Source: Chryseobacterium ginsenosidimutans (GTDB lineage: Bacteria; Bacteroidota; Bacteroidia; Flavobacteriales; Weeksellaceae). From it: DNA of 64,000 bases. Below the pieces are notes generated by a model. That model ran no database searches. It saw only the letters and a program-made list of their open reading frames with translations, and was not told the origin of the DNA. The number at the start of each line of letters is the position of its first letter. Within the stretch, counting starts at the first letter, position 1. The position numbers were made by a program, and so were the translations under genes. Below, piece after piece: positions 35,148-44,471 of this stretch. The stretch lies in contig NZ_JAUSXC010000001.1 of the NCBI RefSeq assembly GCF_030823405.1, positions 4,137,001 through 4,201,000 of the forward strand, given 5' to 3'.

Positions 35148-36563
35148 ATGAAAAAGTACTTCACAAAAATATTGACGATAGGGATTTTATGCAGTATTTC
35201 GGCTTTTGTTGAAGCTCAGAATATTCTAAGCTTTCCTGGCGCAGAAGGCTTCGGAAGATATACAACAGGTGGCCGCGGCGGAAAGGTTTATATGGTTGAT
35301 AAGCTTTCAGACGATGGTTCCGAAGGCACTTTGAGATATGCTTTAAACCAAAAAGGTCCGAGGTATATTATTTTTAAAACCGGCGGAACGATTTATCTGG
35401 AATCTCCTCTCAGAATAAAGGAAGGCGATGTCACCATTGCCGGACAAACCGCTCCCGGAGACGGAATTACCATTGCCAATTACGAAACTTTCGTTGGTGC
35501 AGACAATGTGGTTATACGTTACATGAGATTCAGAATGGGTGATCAGAAAAAATACGAAGGTGATGCTTTCGGCGCAAGATTTATCAAAAATCTGATTATT
35601 GATCATTGCTCAATGAGCTGGTCAACAGACGAGACGGTTTCCATTTATGTCAACGAAAATACAACACTTCAATGGTGCGTCATTGCAGAAAGCCTAAGAA
35701 ATTCTTTCCATCAGAAAGGTCCACATGGATACGGAGGAATTGCAGGCGGAAAATTTGCCTCTTTTCATCATAATATATACGCTCATCACGACAGCAGAAA
35801 TCCAAGGTTGGGAGAATATGCGGGAAGTAAATTTGCATTAACTGATCTTACCGATTTCAGAAATAATTTAATCTATAATTGGGGACACAACAATATCTAC
35901 GGCGGTGAAGGAATGAACGTAAATATCGTTAATAATTACTACAAACCCGGCCCGGCAACAACGACTAGACAAAGAGTTGTTGCCATCGATAAAAATGAGA
36001 AACCGGAAACGGAAGTTTACAACATCTGGGGGAAATATTACATCAATGGAAACGTAGTGGAAGGAAATTCTGAAGTCACAAAAGACAATTGGACAGAAGG
36101 AGTTTTCAGTCAAATGAAACCATCTTATAACTTGACGGATAAAGATAAAAATTCAATAAAAATCAATCAGCCTCACGATATTCAGAATAATGTAAAAACG
36201 CAATCTGCAAAAGAAGCTTACGAGAAAATTTTACAGATCGGAGGAGCAAGTTTGGTGAGAGATGCAATCGATTTACATGTTCTGAAAGATGTAAAAAACG
36301 GAAATTTCACTTATAAAGGTTCAAAAGGAAGTACCAACGGAATCATTGATTCACAAAACGATGTCGGCGGATTTCCGGATTTGAAACAAGGCAAAATTTT
36401 ACTCGATTCAGACAACGACGGAATGCCTGATGAATGGGAAATTAAAAATAAATCAGACCCTAAAACAGCCAACGCCAACGGACATGATTTAGATAAAAAC
36501 TACGATAATATTGAAGTTTATTTTAATGATATTGTTAAAAAAATAACCGAAAGACAATTCTAA
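35148..36563 (+). CDS. Pectate lyase-like protein (PL1 type, right-handed beta-helix)
   Basis: A 471-aa secreted protein (signal ILTIGILCSISAFVEAQ). It starts with FPGAEGFGRYTTGGRGGKVY, the N-terminus seen in PL1 subfamily pectate trisaccharide-lyase-like proteins. It continues TIAGQTAPGDGITIANYETF, VIRYMRFRMGD, LIIDHCSMSWSTDETVSIY and AHHDSRNPRLG, the last holding the likely catalytic Arg region. The C-terminus carries a DNDGMPDEWE calcium-binding-like motif, common in these proteins. Expected to cut polygalacturonate by beta-elimination outside the cell or in the periplasm. The subfamily is inferred from motif style. Confidence 0.85.
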   Translation: MKKYFTKILTIGILCSISAFVEAQNILSFPGAEGFGRYTTGGRGGKVYMVDKLSDDGSEGTLRYALNQKGPRYIIFKTGGTIYLESPLRIKEGDVTIAGQTAPGDGITIANYETFVGADNVVIRYMRFRMGDQKKYEGDAFGARFIKNLIIDHCSMSWSTDETVSIYVNENTTLQWCVIAESLRNSFHQKGPHGYGGIAGGKFASFHHNIYAHHDSRNPRLGEYAGSKFALTDLTDFRNNLIYNWGHNNIYGGEGMNVNIVNNYYKPGPATTTRQRVVAIDKNEKPETEVYNIWGKYYINGNVVEGNSEVTKDNWTEGVFSQMKPSYNLTDKDKNSIKINQPHDIQNNVKTQSAKEAYEKILQIGGASLVRDAIDLHVLKDVKNGNFTYKGSKGSTNGIIDSQNDVGGFPDLKQGKILLDSDNDGMPDEWEIKNKSDPKTANANGHDLDKNYDNIEVYFNDIVKKITERQF

Positions 36564-36624
36564 TAACCATGAAAACTCTTTGTTAAATTCGGTAAAAAAT
36601 AATCAACTTTAAAGTTTAAAAATC

Positions 36625-37881
36625 ATGAATTTCATTAATAATAAGATAAAAGTATACGCTGTTGCCATTTTAGGTTCAGGAATGTTCTTGGCATGTGCTC
36701 AAACAAAATCTGTAGCATCAAAACCTTCAACAGAAAATTCAAAATCAGGAAAAGTAGTTCCTACCAATCTGAAATGGTCGGAAAGAATGATGCTTTCAGA
36801 AATGCAAAGGTTCCCGGAAGCGTGGATGCTAGATTTCAGCAAAAGCCCGAAATGGACCTATCCTTCAGCAATTGTTTTGGATGGTGCTGAAAAAATTTAT
36901 GAAAAAACAGGTAAAAAAGAATACTACAACTATATCAGCGATTTCGGAAAAACAATGATCAAAGAAGACGGGACAATTCTTACTTACGACCTTGATAAGT
37001 ACAACATCGACATGTTGAATAGCGGAAATGTATTGCTTTATCTTTATGAAAAAGAGAAAAAAGACAAATACCTGAAAGCCCTTCAGACGCTTCGTTTACA
37101 AATCGACGGTCAGCCTAGAACGAATGAGGGATCTTTCTGGCACAAAAAAATATACCCTAACCAGGTTTGGCTAGATGGTTTGTATATGGGAATGCCTTTC
37201 TACACGCACTACACCAAAGATTTCACAAAAGGCGCAGATGCAACAAAAGCTTACGATGATATTGTTATGCAGTTTGATTCGGTTCAGAAAAACCTTTTAG
37301 ATAAAAAAACAGGATTGCTGTATCATGCCTGGGATGAGAGCAAAAAAGAAGCCTGGGCAAACAAAGAAACCGGGCTTTCACCTAATTTCTGGGGAAGAGC
37401 GATGGGCTGGTACGGAATGGCGATGGTAGACGTTTTAGATTATTTACCTGAAAATCATCCGGGAAGAGCAAGAATTATTTCTTACATCAAATCATATTCT
37501 GATGCTGTCATCAAATATCAGGATAAAAAATCCGGTCTTTGGTATCAGGTATTGGATAAACCATTGGCAAATGGTAATTATGAAGAAGCAACCGCATCAG
37601 CCATGTTTGTTTACACGATGATCAAATCGGTTAACAAAGGTTACCTTCCAAAATCTTATAAAACAGCAGCCAAAAAAGGCTATGATGGAATCATCAAAAA
37701 CCTGATTACAGTTGATGAAAACGGTGTGGTAAACTTAAATAAATGTTGCGCCGTTGCCGGTTTGGGAGGAAAACCTTACAGAGACGGTTCTTATGAATAT
37801 TACGTGAATGAAGAAATTCGTTCAAACGACGGAAAAGGAACAGGACCTTTTATTTTGGCAAGTTTAGAATTTGAAAAATAA
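36625..37881 (+). CDS. Unsaturated rhamnogalacturonyl/galacturonyl hydrolase (GH105)
   Basis: A 418-aa GH105 (YteR/RhiN-like) lipoprotein: signal YAVAILGSGMFLAC with lipobox FLAC. The six-hairpin barrel is recognisable from LKWSERMMLSEMQRFPEAW, NIDMLNSGNVLLYLY, NQVWLDGLYMGMPFYTHYT with the catalytic Asp, FWGRAMGWYGMAMVDVLDYL and the end DGKGTGPFILASLE. It removes the unsaturated uronate left by lyases at the non-reducing end of oligomers. That uronate then feeds KdgF, KduI and KduD. Confidence 0.93.
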   Translation: MNFINNKIKVYAVAILGSGMFLACAQTKSVASKPSTENSKSGKVVPTNLKWSERMMLSEMQRFPEAWMLDFSKSPKWTYPSAIVLDGAEKIYEKTGKKEYYNYISDFGKTMIKEDGTILTYDLDKYNIDMLNSGNVLLYLYEKEKKDKYLKALQTLRLQIDGQPRTNEGSFWHKKIYPNQVWLDGLYMGMPFYTHYTKDFTKGADATKAYDDIVMQFDSVQKNLLDKKTGLLYHAWDESKKEAWANKETGLSPNFWGRAMGWYGMAMVDVLDYLPENHPGRARIISYIKSYSDAVIKYQDKKSGLWYQVLDKPLANGNYEEATASAMFVYTMIKSVNKGYLPKSYKTAAKKGYDGIIKNLITVDENGVVNLNKCCAVAGLGGKPYRDGSYEYYVNEEIRSNDGKGTGPFILASLEFEK

Positions 37882-37897
37882 GGATAAAGCATTCAAT

Positions 37898-37945
37898 CTT
37901 TGCTGAGTAGAACGCCTTTGCGAACTTTAAACAGCATTAATTAAA
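37898..37945. repeat. Degenerate CGCAAAG-type intergenic segment, copy E
   Basis: TCTTTGCTG...GCCTTTGCGAACTTTAAA between the GH105 and GH43 genes resembles the inverted form of the CGCAAAG repeat. The match is partial. Confidence 0.4.
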
Positions 37946-37987
37946 AAATCCTTGTACCCTTTGCCTTAAAAACTTACTACAACATAT

Positions 37988-39646
37988 ATGAATCTGATTT
38001 TAATGAGGACAAAAAATATTTTAAATATAGCAGCAATTACAGTATTTTCAGTTGCTTCAACATATCTTAACGCACAGGAAAAAAATTATGTTTCCGAAGT
38101 CTGGACTTCAGATCAGGGAAAAAATTTCAGAAATCCTGTTTTATATGCTGATTATTCAGACCCAGACGCCATTCGTGTCGGTAACGATTATTATATGACA
38201 GCTTCAAGTTTCAATGAAGCTCCGGGCCTGCCTATTCTTCATTCAAAAGATATGGTTAACTGGAAATTGGTGAATTATGCACTTCCTGATGTTCTTCCGA
38301 GCGAACATTTTTCCACACCCAAAAGAGGAGACGGAGTTTGGGCGCCGAGTATCAGATTTCACAAAGGTGAATTCTATATTTATTGGGGCGATCCCGATTT
38401 CGGAATTTACATGGTAAAAACCAAAGATCCATTGGGAACTTGGGAAAAGCCTGTTCTCGTGATGGAAGGAAAAGGTTTAATCGATTCCTGTCCGTTTTGG
38501 GATGAAGATGGAAATGCTTATTTAGTTCATGGTTGGGCGGGAAGCCGTGCCGGAGTGAAAAGTATTTTGTCTCTCAATAAAATGAATCCTGAAGGAACAA
38601 AAGTGTTGGATAAAGGGGTTCATGTTTTTGACGGTCACGATGCACATCCGACCGTTGAAGGTCCTAAAATGTATAAAAGAAACGGTTATTATTACATTTT
38701 TGCCCCTGCGGGCGGAGTCGCTACAGGTTGGCAGCTGGTATTAAGATCAAAGAATATTTACGGTCCTTACGAAGAAAAGGTCGTACTGGAGCAAGGTTCT
38801 ACAAAAATCAACGGACCTCATCAGGGAGCATGGGTAGATACGCCTTCGGGTGAAGATTGGTTTTACCATTTTCAGGATATTGATGCCGGCGGAAGAGTTG
38901 TTCACCTGCAGCCTATGAAATGGGAAAAAGACTGGCCTGTCATCGGAATCGATAATAATAAAAACGGAATCGGCGAACCGGTTTTAACTTATAAAAAGCC
39001 AAACGTTGGGCAATCCTATCCTGTCGTTACACCTCCCGAAACGGATGAATTTGATGGAGAAAAATTAGGAATTCAATGGCAATGGAGTGCAAATGAAAAT
39101 ATTGTTTGGTCTTCCAAGCTGCCGGGACAGAAATTTTTAAGATTATTCTCAATGAAAGTTCCTGAAGGTGAAAAAAACCTTTGGAACGTTCCGAATTTAT
39201 TGACTCAAAAATTTCCGGCTCCGAACTTTGCAGCTTCAACGAAAGTAAAATTAACTCCCGAAGACGCCAAAGAAGGTAAAACAGCGGGACTCTTGGTAAT
39301 GGGATTAGATCATGAATCCATCGTGATTACCAATAAACCGGACGGATATTATTTACAACTAAGAAGAGCTGAAAAATCAGACAAAGGCGGCGAAGAAAAA
39401 GTTTTATTTGAAACAAAATTAAAAGGAAACGAAGCTTATTTAAAAGTAAATGTGAACGAGCCAAACGGTTTGTGTCAGTTCAGCTACAGTGAAAACGGGA
39501 AAAATTTCACAAAAGTAGGCGACGTTTTTCAGGCAAAACCAGGAAAATGGATCGGTGCTAAAGTAGGATTATACAGCGTAAGTACAGCAAAAGCACCTCG
39601 TGGAGGATATGCCGATTTTGATTGGTTCAGAATTACTAAAAATTAG
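37988..39646 (+). CDS. GH43-family glycosidase with C-terminal beta-sandwich domain
   Basis: A 552-aa secreted glycosidase; a start at 38003 (MRTKNILNIAAITVFSVAST) is also possible. The five-bladed propeller of GH43 occupies about residues 30-330 and carries the three acids: NPVLYADYSDPDAIRVGND (Asp base), GLIDSCPFWDEDGNAYL (Asp) and HPTVEGPKMYKRNGYYYIF (Glu acid). A C-terminal domain of about 190 aa (DEFDGEKLGIQWQW onwards) resembles the beta-xylosidase C2 sandwich. GH43 enzymes with it are beta-xylosidases or alpha-L-arabinofuranosidases. In this locus arabinan or xylogalacturonan side chains are the likely targets; the exact specificity cannot be read from sequence. Confidence 0.88.
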   Translation: MNLILMRTKNILNIAAITVFSVASTYLNAQEKNYVSEVWTSDQGKNFRNPVLYADYSDPDAIRVGNDYYMTASSFNEAPGLPILHSKDMVNWKLVNYALPDVLPSEHFSTPKRGDGVWAPSIRFHKGEFYIYWGDPDFGIYMVKTKDPLGTWEKPVLVMEGKGLIDSCPFWDEDGNAYLVHGWAGSRAGVKSILSLNKMNPEGTKVLDKGVHVFDGHDAHPTVEGPKMYKRNGYYYIFAPAGGVATGWQLVLRSKNIYGPYEEKVVLEQGSTKINGPHQGAWVDTPSGEDWFYHFQDIDAGGRVVHLQPMKWEKDWPVIGIDNNKNGIGEPVLTYKKPNVGQSYPVVTPPETDEFDGEKLGIQWQWSANENIVWSSKLPGQKFLRLFSMKVPEGEKNLWNVPNLLTQKFPAPNFAASTKVKLTPEDAKEGKTAGLLVMGLDHESIVITNKPDGYYLQLRRAEKSDKGGEEKVLFETKLKGNEAYLKVNVNEPNGLCQFSYSENGKNFTKVGDVFQAKPGKWIGAKVGLYSVSTAKAPRGGYADFDWFRITKN

Positions 39647-39662
39647 AATTAGGGTTGGAAAT

Positions 39663-39804
39663 CGCAAAGACGCAAAGAAAATTTAAAGGTACATCCGTTA
39701 GGGGCAAGGATTTTATCTTCGATAAAGTTTAATCCTACAAAAATTTGTTGAAAATCTCTGATTTTCTTGCGCCTTAAAACATAATTCAGGTTAAAAACTT
39801 TGCG
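39663..39804. repeat. CGCAAAG-family intergenic repeat, copy C
   Basis: Begins CGCAAAGACGCAAAG and closes with the inverted AAACTTTGCG at 39795-39804, spanning the gap between the GH43 gene and the next esterase gene. Confidence 0.65.
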
Positions 39805-39832
39805 CCTTTATGATTTACCAACAAGATATAAT

Positions 39833-40678
39833 ATGAACAAAAAAGTTTTTAATATAGTTTCATTTTTATTCGTTGTTTTGCTGTTGTCTGCGTGCCAATC
39901 ACAAAACATTGCTCAAAAGGCAACGGCAAAACACAATAAAAAGGTTACCCATATATTTCTCATCGGAGATTCAACAATAGCCGATTATACAGGAAATTAC
40001 GAGCCCGGAAAAGATTATATGAAAGTCCGTTATCCGATTACGGGTTGGGGACAGGTTTTTCAGCCGTATTTTGTAAAAGACAGTCTGGCTTCTTTAAAAC
40101 CTGCAATTACAACAGATTCTGTTGCAATTATCGACAGGGCTCACGGCGGAAGAAGTACAAGAACATTTTTTCAGGAAGGAAGATGGAGATATGTGTACGA
40201 ACATTTGCAGCCGAATGATTATGTCATTATACAATTCGGTCACAACGACGGTTCAGAAAAAAATCCGGAACGGTATGTAAATATTGAAGGATATAAAGAG
40301 TTTCTACGGTTATTTGTTTCACAAACAAGACAAAAAGTTGGAAACCCGATTATTGTAACTCCGGTTGCAAGAAATTATCCCTGGAAAGACGGAAAACTGG
40401 AAAATGTACACGGAGAATACTGGCAGGCTCCGATTGATGTTGCCAAAGAAATGAATGTTCCATACATTGATTTAAATAAATTATCAATGGAATATTTTAC
40501 AAAAAAAGGACAGGATTTTACAACCAATCATTACTTCATGAATCTTTCGGAGAATGTGTATGAAGCCTATCCGAAAGGACAAAAAGACAATACTCATTTT
40601 CAGCCGGAAGGGGCGAAAGCAGTAGCGTCAATCGTTTATCAGGAATTTAAAAAAGTAATTAAAACTCAAAAAAAATAA
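39833..40678 (+). CDS. Rhamnogalacturonan acetylesterase (CE12, SGNH hydrolase), first copy
   Basis: A 281-aa lipoprotein esterase. I chose the ATG at 39833 (MNKKVFNIVSFLFVVLLLSAC, lipobox LSAC); a longer frame from 39800 runs through the intergenic repeat. SGNH blocks: IFLIGDSTIADYTG (Ser), GGRSTRTFFQEGRWRYV (Gly), IQFGHNDGSEKNPERY (Asn) and DNTHFQPEGAKAVASI (Asp and His). This set is typical of CE12 enzymes, which remove acetyl groups from rhamnogalacturonan I or homogalacturonan. Ends 1 bp before the GH28 gene. Confidence 0.9.
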   Translation: MNKKVFNIVSFLFVVLLLSACQSQNIAQKATAKHNKKVTHIFLIGDSTIADYTGNYEPGKDYMKVRYPITGWGQVFQPYFVKDSLASLKPAITTDSVAIIDRAHGGRSTRTFFQEGRWRYVYEHLQPNDYVIIQFGHNDGSEKNPERYVNIEGYKEFLRLFVSQTRQKVGNPIIVTPVARNYPWKDGKLENVHGEYWQAPIDVAKEMNVPYIDLNKLSMEYFTKKGQDFTTNHYFMNLSENVYEAYPKGQKDNTHFQPEGAKAVASIVYQEFKKVIKTQKK

Positions 40679-40679
40679 A

Positions 40680-42347
40680 ATGAAGAAGTCTCTTACAATT
40701 ATAGGTTTAGTAGCAACAATGATGTTTTCAGGGCATATGTATGCTCAGAATCTTGATATTTATAAAAACATTGAGTTTAAAATGCCTCAGGTTGCAGAAA
40801 CTTCTTTTGCAGCTAATACAGTTTCTATCACTCAATATGGTGGAATTGCGGGCGGAAATGTAAAAAATACAGAAGCTTTCAAAAAAGCAATCGCTGATTT
40901 AAGTAAAAAAGGAGGTGGAAAATTGGTCGTTCCAAGAGGAATGTGGCTCACTGGACCAATCGAGTTGAAAAGTAACATCAATCTTCACATAGAAGAAGGT
41001 GCTTTCATCGTTTTCAGTAAAGATAAAGCAGATTATCCTTTGGTTGATGTGAGTTTTGAAGGATTAAACACGATCCGTTGTCAATCTCCGATTTCCGCAA
41101 AAAATGCAACCAATATTGCCATCACAGGAAAAGGAGTGATCGACGGGAGCGGTGATGCGTGGAGAGCCATCAAGAAAAGTAAAATGGCTGAATCTGAGTG
41201 GAAAGAAATTGTAAAATCCGGCGGAATTTTATCTGCTGACGGCAAAAACTGGTATCCTTCAGAAAGCTATAAAAAAGGATTTGAAAGCAGTTCAAATTTC
41301 AATGTTCCTGATAAAATTTCTAAGGAAGAATTGGTAACGGTTAAAGATTTTCTTCGTCCGGTAATGGTAAGTTTGGTAGGCTGTGATAAAGTTTTGCTAG
41401 ACGGACCGACTTTCCAGAATTCTCCGGCATGGAACCTGCATCCTTTGATGTGCTCGAATGTTATTTTAAGAAATCTTACGGTTAGAAATCCATGGTTTTC
41501 TCAAAACGGAGACGGTGTAGATTTGGAATCTTGTAAAAATGTTTTGATTTACGATAATACGTTTGACGTGGGTGACGATGCAATTTGTATTAAATCAGGG
41601 AAAGATAAAGATGGCAGAACAAGAAATATGCCCACCGAAAATGTAATCATTAAAAACAATGTAGTGTATCACGGCCACGGAGGTTTTGTGATAGGAAGTG
41701 AAATGTCGGGAGGAGCGAGAAATATTCACGTTTCCGACTGTACGTTTATCGGGACAGATATCGGTCTTCGTTTCAAAACAACGCGTGGAAGAGGTGGAAT
41801 TGTAGAAAATATTTACATCAAAAATATTGATATGATTAATATTCCGACACAGGTAATCGGGTTCAATATGTTCTACGAAGGAGCTTCTCCTGTTTTGGAA
41901 GACGGACAGAAAAAAGAAGGCAACAAGGCACCGGAAAAAGTATATCCTGTAACAGCAGAAACACCTATTTTCAGAAATATTTTCTTTAAAAACATCAATG
42001 CAGTTAATTCTTACGAAGCAATTACGCTGTTCGGATTAGCGGAGATGAATCTTAAAAATATTGTGATTGAAGATTCTCAGTTTGACACCAAAAAAGCAAT
42101 AACGATAGTGGATGCAGACGGCATTCAATTGAAAAATGTAAAGTTGAAATATACTGAAGGAACGGGAGCAACAATTTACAACAGTAAAAATATCAACCTT
42201 TCAACGGTAAAATTTGAATCTTCAAATAAGCCGTTCGTCAAGGTTTTAGGAAATAAAACGGGAACAGTATTGTTGCCGAAAGAAGTAACATCCGATAAAA
42301 ATGCACTTTCTATCGGAACAGATGTATCTAAAAATTCAGTTAAATAA
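40680..42347 (+). CDS. Polygalacturonase (GH28)
   Basis: A 555-aa secreted GH28 enzyme (signal IIGLVATMMFSGHMYAQ). The beta-helix start is VSITQYGGIAGGNVKNTEAF. Catalytic motifs are NPWFSQNGDGVDLESC (N-x-D form), VGDDAICIKSGKD (DD), GHGGFVIGSEMSGG (GHG) and LRFKTTRGRGG (R-x-K). A long insertion at about residues 160-215 (SADGKNWYPSESYKKGFESS) precedes the helix core, as in several Bacteroidota exo-acting GH28 enzymes. Hydrolyses galacturonan oligomers, probably in the periplasm, releasing galacturonate for exuT/uxaCBA. Confidence 0.94.
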   Translation: MKKSLTIIGLVATMMFSGHMYAQNLDIYKNIEFKMPQVAETSFAANTVSITQYGGIAGGNVKNTEAFKKAIADLSKKGGGKLVVPRGMWLTGPIELKSNINLHIEEGAFIVFSKDKADYPLVDVSFEGLNTIRCQSPISAKNATNIAITGKGVIDGSGDAWRAIKKSKMAESEWKEIVKSGGILSADGKNWYPSESYKKGFESSSNFNVPDKISKEELVTVKDFLRPVMVSLVGCDKVLLDGPTFQNSPAWNLHPLMCSNVILRNLTVRNPWFSQNGDGVDLESCKNVLIYDNTFDVGDDAICIKSGKDKDGRTRNMPTENVIIKNNVVYHGHGGFVIGSEMSGGARNIHVSDCTFIGTDIGLRFKTTRGRGGIVENIYIKNIDMINIPTQVIGFNMFYEGASPVLEDGQKKEGNKAPEKVYPVTAETPIFRNIFFKNINAVNSYEAITLFGLAEMNLKNIVIEDSQFDTKKAITIVDADGIQLKNVKLKYTEGTGATIYNSKNINLSTVKFESSNKPFVKVLGNKTGTVLLPKEVTSDKNALSIGTDVSKNSVK

Positions 42348-42362
42348 AAATTCCACAAGCGA

Positions 42363-43271
42363 ATGATTTTTAACAAAAAACATACTTATATTTCTATTTT
42401 TTTTGTGGGGACGATGGCATTCGGGCAAGTAAACAGGCCGAATGCCAGTCCTTACTCCAACGAAGGAACTTTTGAAAAGTTTAAAAAGAAATATCCTTTC
42501 ACTACACCGATAGACCGACCTGTTCCGCAAAATATCAGGATTGATAAAGATGTGGAATATACCAATATCAACGGGCTCTCTTTAAAAGCTGATGTTTATT
42601 ATCCAATAAATAAATCAGAAAAGCACGCCGGAATTGCAATGGTACACGGTGGCGGCTGGATTTCCGGAAGCAAGGAAAATGAAAAATTCATGGCAATGGA
42701 ACTGGCTTCAAAAGGTTTTGTGGTAATCGCAATCGGTTACCGATTGGCTGATGTTGCAAAATATCCCGCCGGAGTTGAGGATATTGAAACAGGCATTCAA
42801 TGGTTAAAGAGAAATCATAAAAAATATTCTTTAGATAAAAAGAAAATAGCTGTTCTGGGTGAATCTGCGGGTGCACAAATTGCCACTTTGGTTGGGGTAA
42901 AATCAAAGAATAAAATTAAGGCAATCGTTAATGTAGATGGAATTGTTTCGTTTATTCATCCTGAGGCCGAAGAAAGTACCTACGCGTCATATTGGCTGGG
43001 TGGTGACAGAAATGTTAATTTAAAAAACTGGACGGAAGCTTCCCCTTTGGAATATGTAGATAAAAATACCCCTCCTACCCTTTTCATCAACAGTTCTCAA
43101 CCTCGTTTTCATGCGGGAAGAGACGATATGATGAAAAAATTAAAAAGCTACAATATCACGACAGAGTTCCATGAAATCAAAGATACACCGCACTCTTTTT
43201 GGTCGGCAGAACCTTGGTTTACCGAAACGTTGAATCATACCGTTGACTTTTTAAATAAAGTTTTGAAATAA
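42363..43271 (+). CDS. Secreted alpha/beta-hydrolase, probable carbohydrate acetylesterase
   Basis: A 302-aa esterase with N-terminal signal (YISIFFVGTMAFGQ). The hormone-sensitive-lipase/CE10-like fold shows MVHGGGWISGSKENE (oxyanion HGGGW), VLGESAGAQIATLVG (nucleophile G-E-S-A-G) and a C-terminal IKDTPHSFWSAEPW with the likely catalytic His. Enzymes of this kind in pectin loci remove acetyl groups from galacturonan or oligomers; substrate is inferred from the neighbours (15 bp after the GH28 gene). Confidence 0.8.
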   Translation: MIFNKKHTYISIFFVGTMAFGQVNRPNASPYSNEGTFEKFKKKYPFTTPIDRPVPQNIRIDKDVEYTNINGLSLKADVYYPINKSEKHAGIAMVHGGGWISGSKENEKFMAMELASKGFVVIAIGYRLADVAKYPAGVEDIETGIQWLKRNHKKYSLDKKKIAVLGESAGAQIATLVGVKSKNKIKAIVNVDGIVSFIHPEAEESTYASYWLGGDRNVNLKNWTEASPLEYVDKNTPPTLFINSSQPRFHAGRDDMMKKLKSYNITTEFHEIKDTPHSFWSAEPWFTETLNHTVDFLNKVLK

Positions 43272-43290
43272 TATTAATGATGATTTTAAA

Positions 43291-43444
43291 CGCAAAGATT
43301 TATTTTAATCCAAGAATATCTTAGGAAGCAGAGGATGAATCAATAAGTTGATTTGATTAATTAATCGTCAAAGCCTCGTGAAGCAAATTTATTTGCCTTT
43401 GCTTTCTAAAATTATAAGTTTCATAAAAAAATAAACCTTTGCGT
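43291..43444. repeat. CGCAAAG-family intergenic repeat, copy D
   Basis: Opens with ACGCAAAGATTTATTTTAAT and closes with CCTTTGCGT at 43436-43444, an inverted pair of ACGCAAAG about 150 bp apart. It fills the gap between the esterase gene and the second pectin methylesterase gene. Confidence 0.7.
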
Positions 43445-43465
43445 GAAAAAATAATAATCCAGTTT

Positions 43466-44434
43466 ATGAAAAAATTATTCTTAATTCTGTTCATTTCAAT
43501 TGCTAATTTTCTATTAGCAGGAAATGATCCGTATATTAAAGTTACGGTTGCCAAAGACGGGAGCGGAGATTTTACATCGATTCAGAAAGCGATAAATTCT
43601 ATCAGAGATTTGGGTCCGGCGGAAGCATTGGTTTTTATTAAATCCGGAACGTATCATGAAAAAGTTGTGATTCCTTCTTCTAAGCATAAAATCACCTTAG
43701 AAGGTGAAAATAAAGACAATACGATCATTACCAACAATGATTTCTCAGGAAAAACAGATTCGTTTAATGAAAAAATGACGACGTTCAATTCCTATACTTT
43801 ACTGGTAATGGGTGATGATATCAAAATAAGTAATCTTACGATTCAAAACAGTTCTTGTAACGAAGGGCAGGCGGTTTCTCTTCATGTGGAAGGTGACCGT
43901 TTTGTCATTAAAAATTCAAAAATTCTAGGTTGTCAGGACACGATTTATTCAGCGACCAATCACAGCAGGCAATATTTTGAAAACTGCTATATCGAAGGAA
44001 CGACCGATTTTATTTTCGGGCAGGCAACGGTTGTTTTTAAAAACTGTACGATTAAAAGTTTAGCTGATTCTTACATCACCGCAGCTGCAACAGAATCCAA
44101 CCGGCAATATGGTTTCGTGTTTTTAGACTGTAAATTGATTGCTAAAGAAGGCATCACAAAAGTATACTTGGGAAGACCGTGGAGGCCTTACGCTAAAACC
44201 GTTTTCATCAATACCGAAATGGGAAAACATATCCTCCCCGAAGGCTGGAATCCCTGGAAAGGTGATAAAATGTTCCCAGATAAAGAAAAAACCGCTTACT
44301 ATGCAGAATTCGGAAGCAAGGGTGACGGCGGAAACACAACAAAACGTGTTAGCTGGTCACATCAATTAGCAAAAAAAGAACTGAAAAATTATACATTAGA
44401 AAAGATTCTTGATGACTGGAATCCAAATAAATAA
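43466..44434 (+). CDS. Pectin methylesterase (CE8), second copy
   Basis: A 322-aa secreted CE8 esterase. I chose the ATG at 43466 (MKKLFLILFISIANFLLAG, a clean signal peptide); the longer frame from 43439 starts in the repeat. Motifs: VAKDGSGDFTSIQKAINSIR, GCQDTIY and GTTDFIFGQA (the two Asp), YLGRPWRPYAKTVFIN (Arg) and RVSWSHQL. It differs clearly from the first copy at 34087, so the two are old paralogues and may prefer different esterification patterns or chain lengths. It is followed 37 bp later by the second CE12 gene. Confidence 0.92.
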   Translation: MKKLFLILFISIANFLLAGNDPYIKVTVAKDGSGDFTSIQKAINSIRDLGPAEALVFIKSGTYHEKVVIPSSKHKITLEGENKDNTIITNNDFSGKTDSFNEKMTTFNSYTLLVMGDDIKISNLTIQNSSCNEGQAVSLHVEGDRFVIKNSKILGCQDTIYSATNHSRQYFENCYIEGTTDFIFGQATVVFKNCTIKSLADSYITAAATESNRQYGFVFLDCKLIAKEGITKVYLGRPWRPYAKTVFINTEMGKHILPEGWNPWKGDKMFPDKEKTAYYAEFGSKGDGGNTTKRVSWSHQLAKKELKNYTLEKILDDWNPNK

Positions 44435-44471
44435 TTGATTGAGAATTAAGTTTAATTAAAAACAATTTACA

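Noticed and set aside
36260..36277. ATGCAATCGATTTACATG inside the PL1-type lyase gene, resembling the operator motif
   Set aside because: It encodes conserved-looking residues (D-A-I-D-L-H) in the middle of a gene; only one half-site matches, so chance is the simpler explanation.
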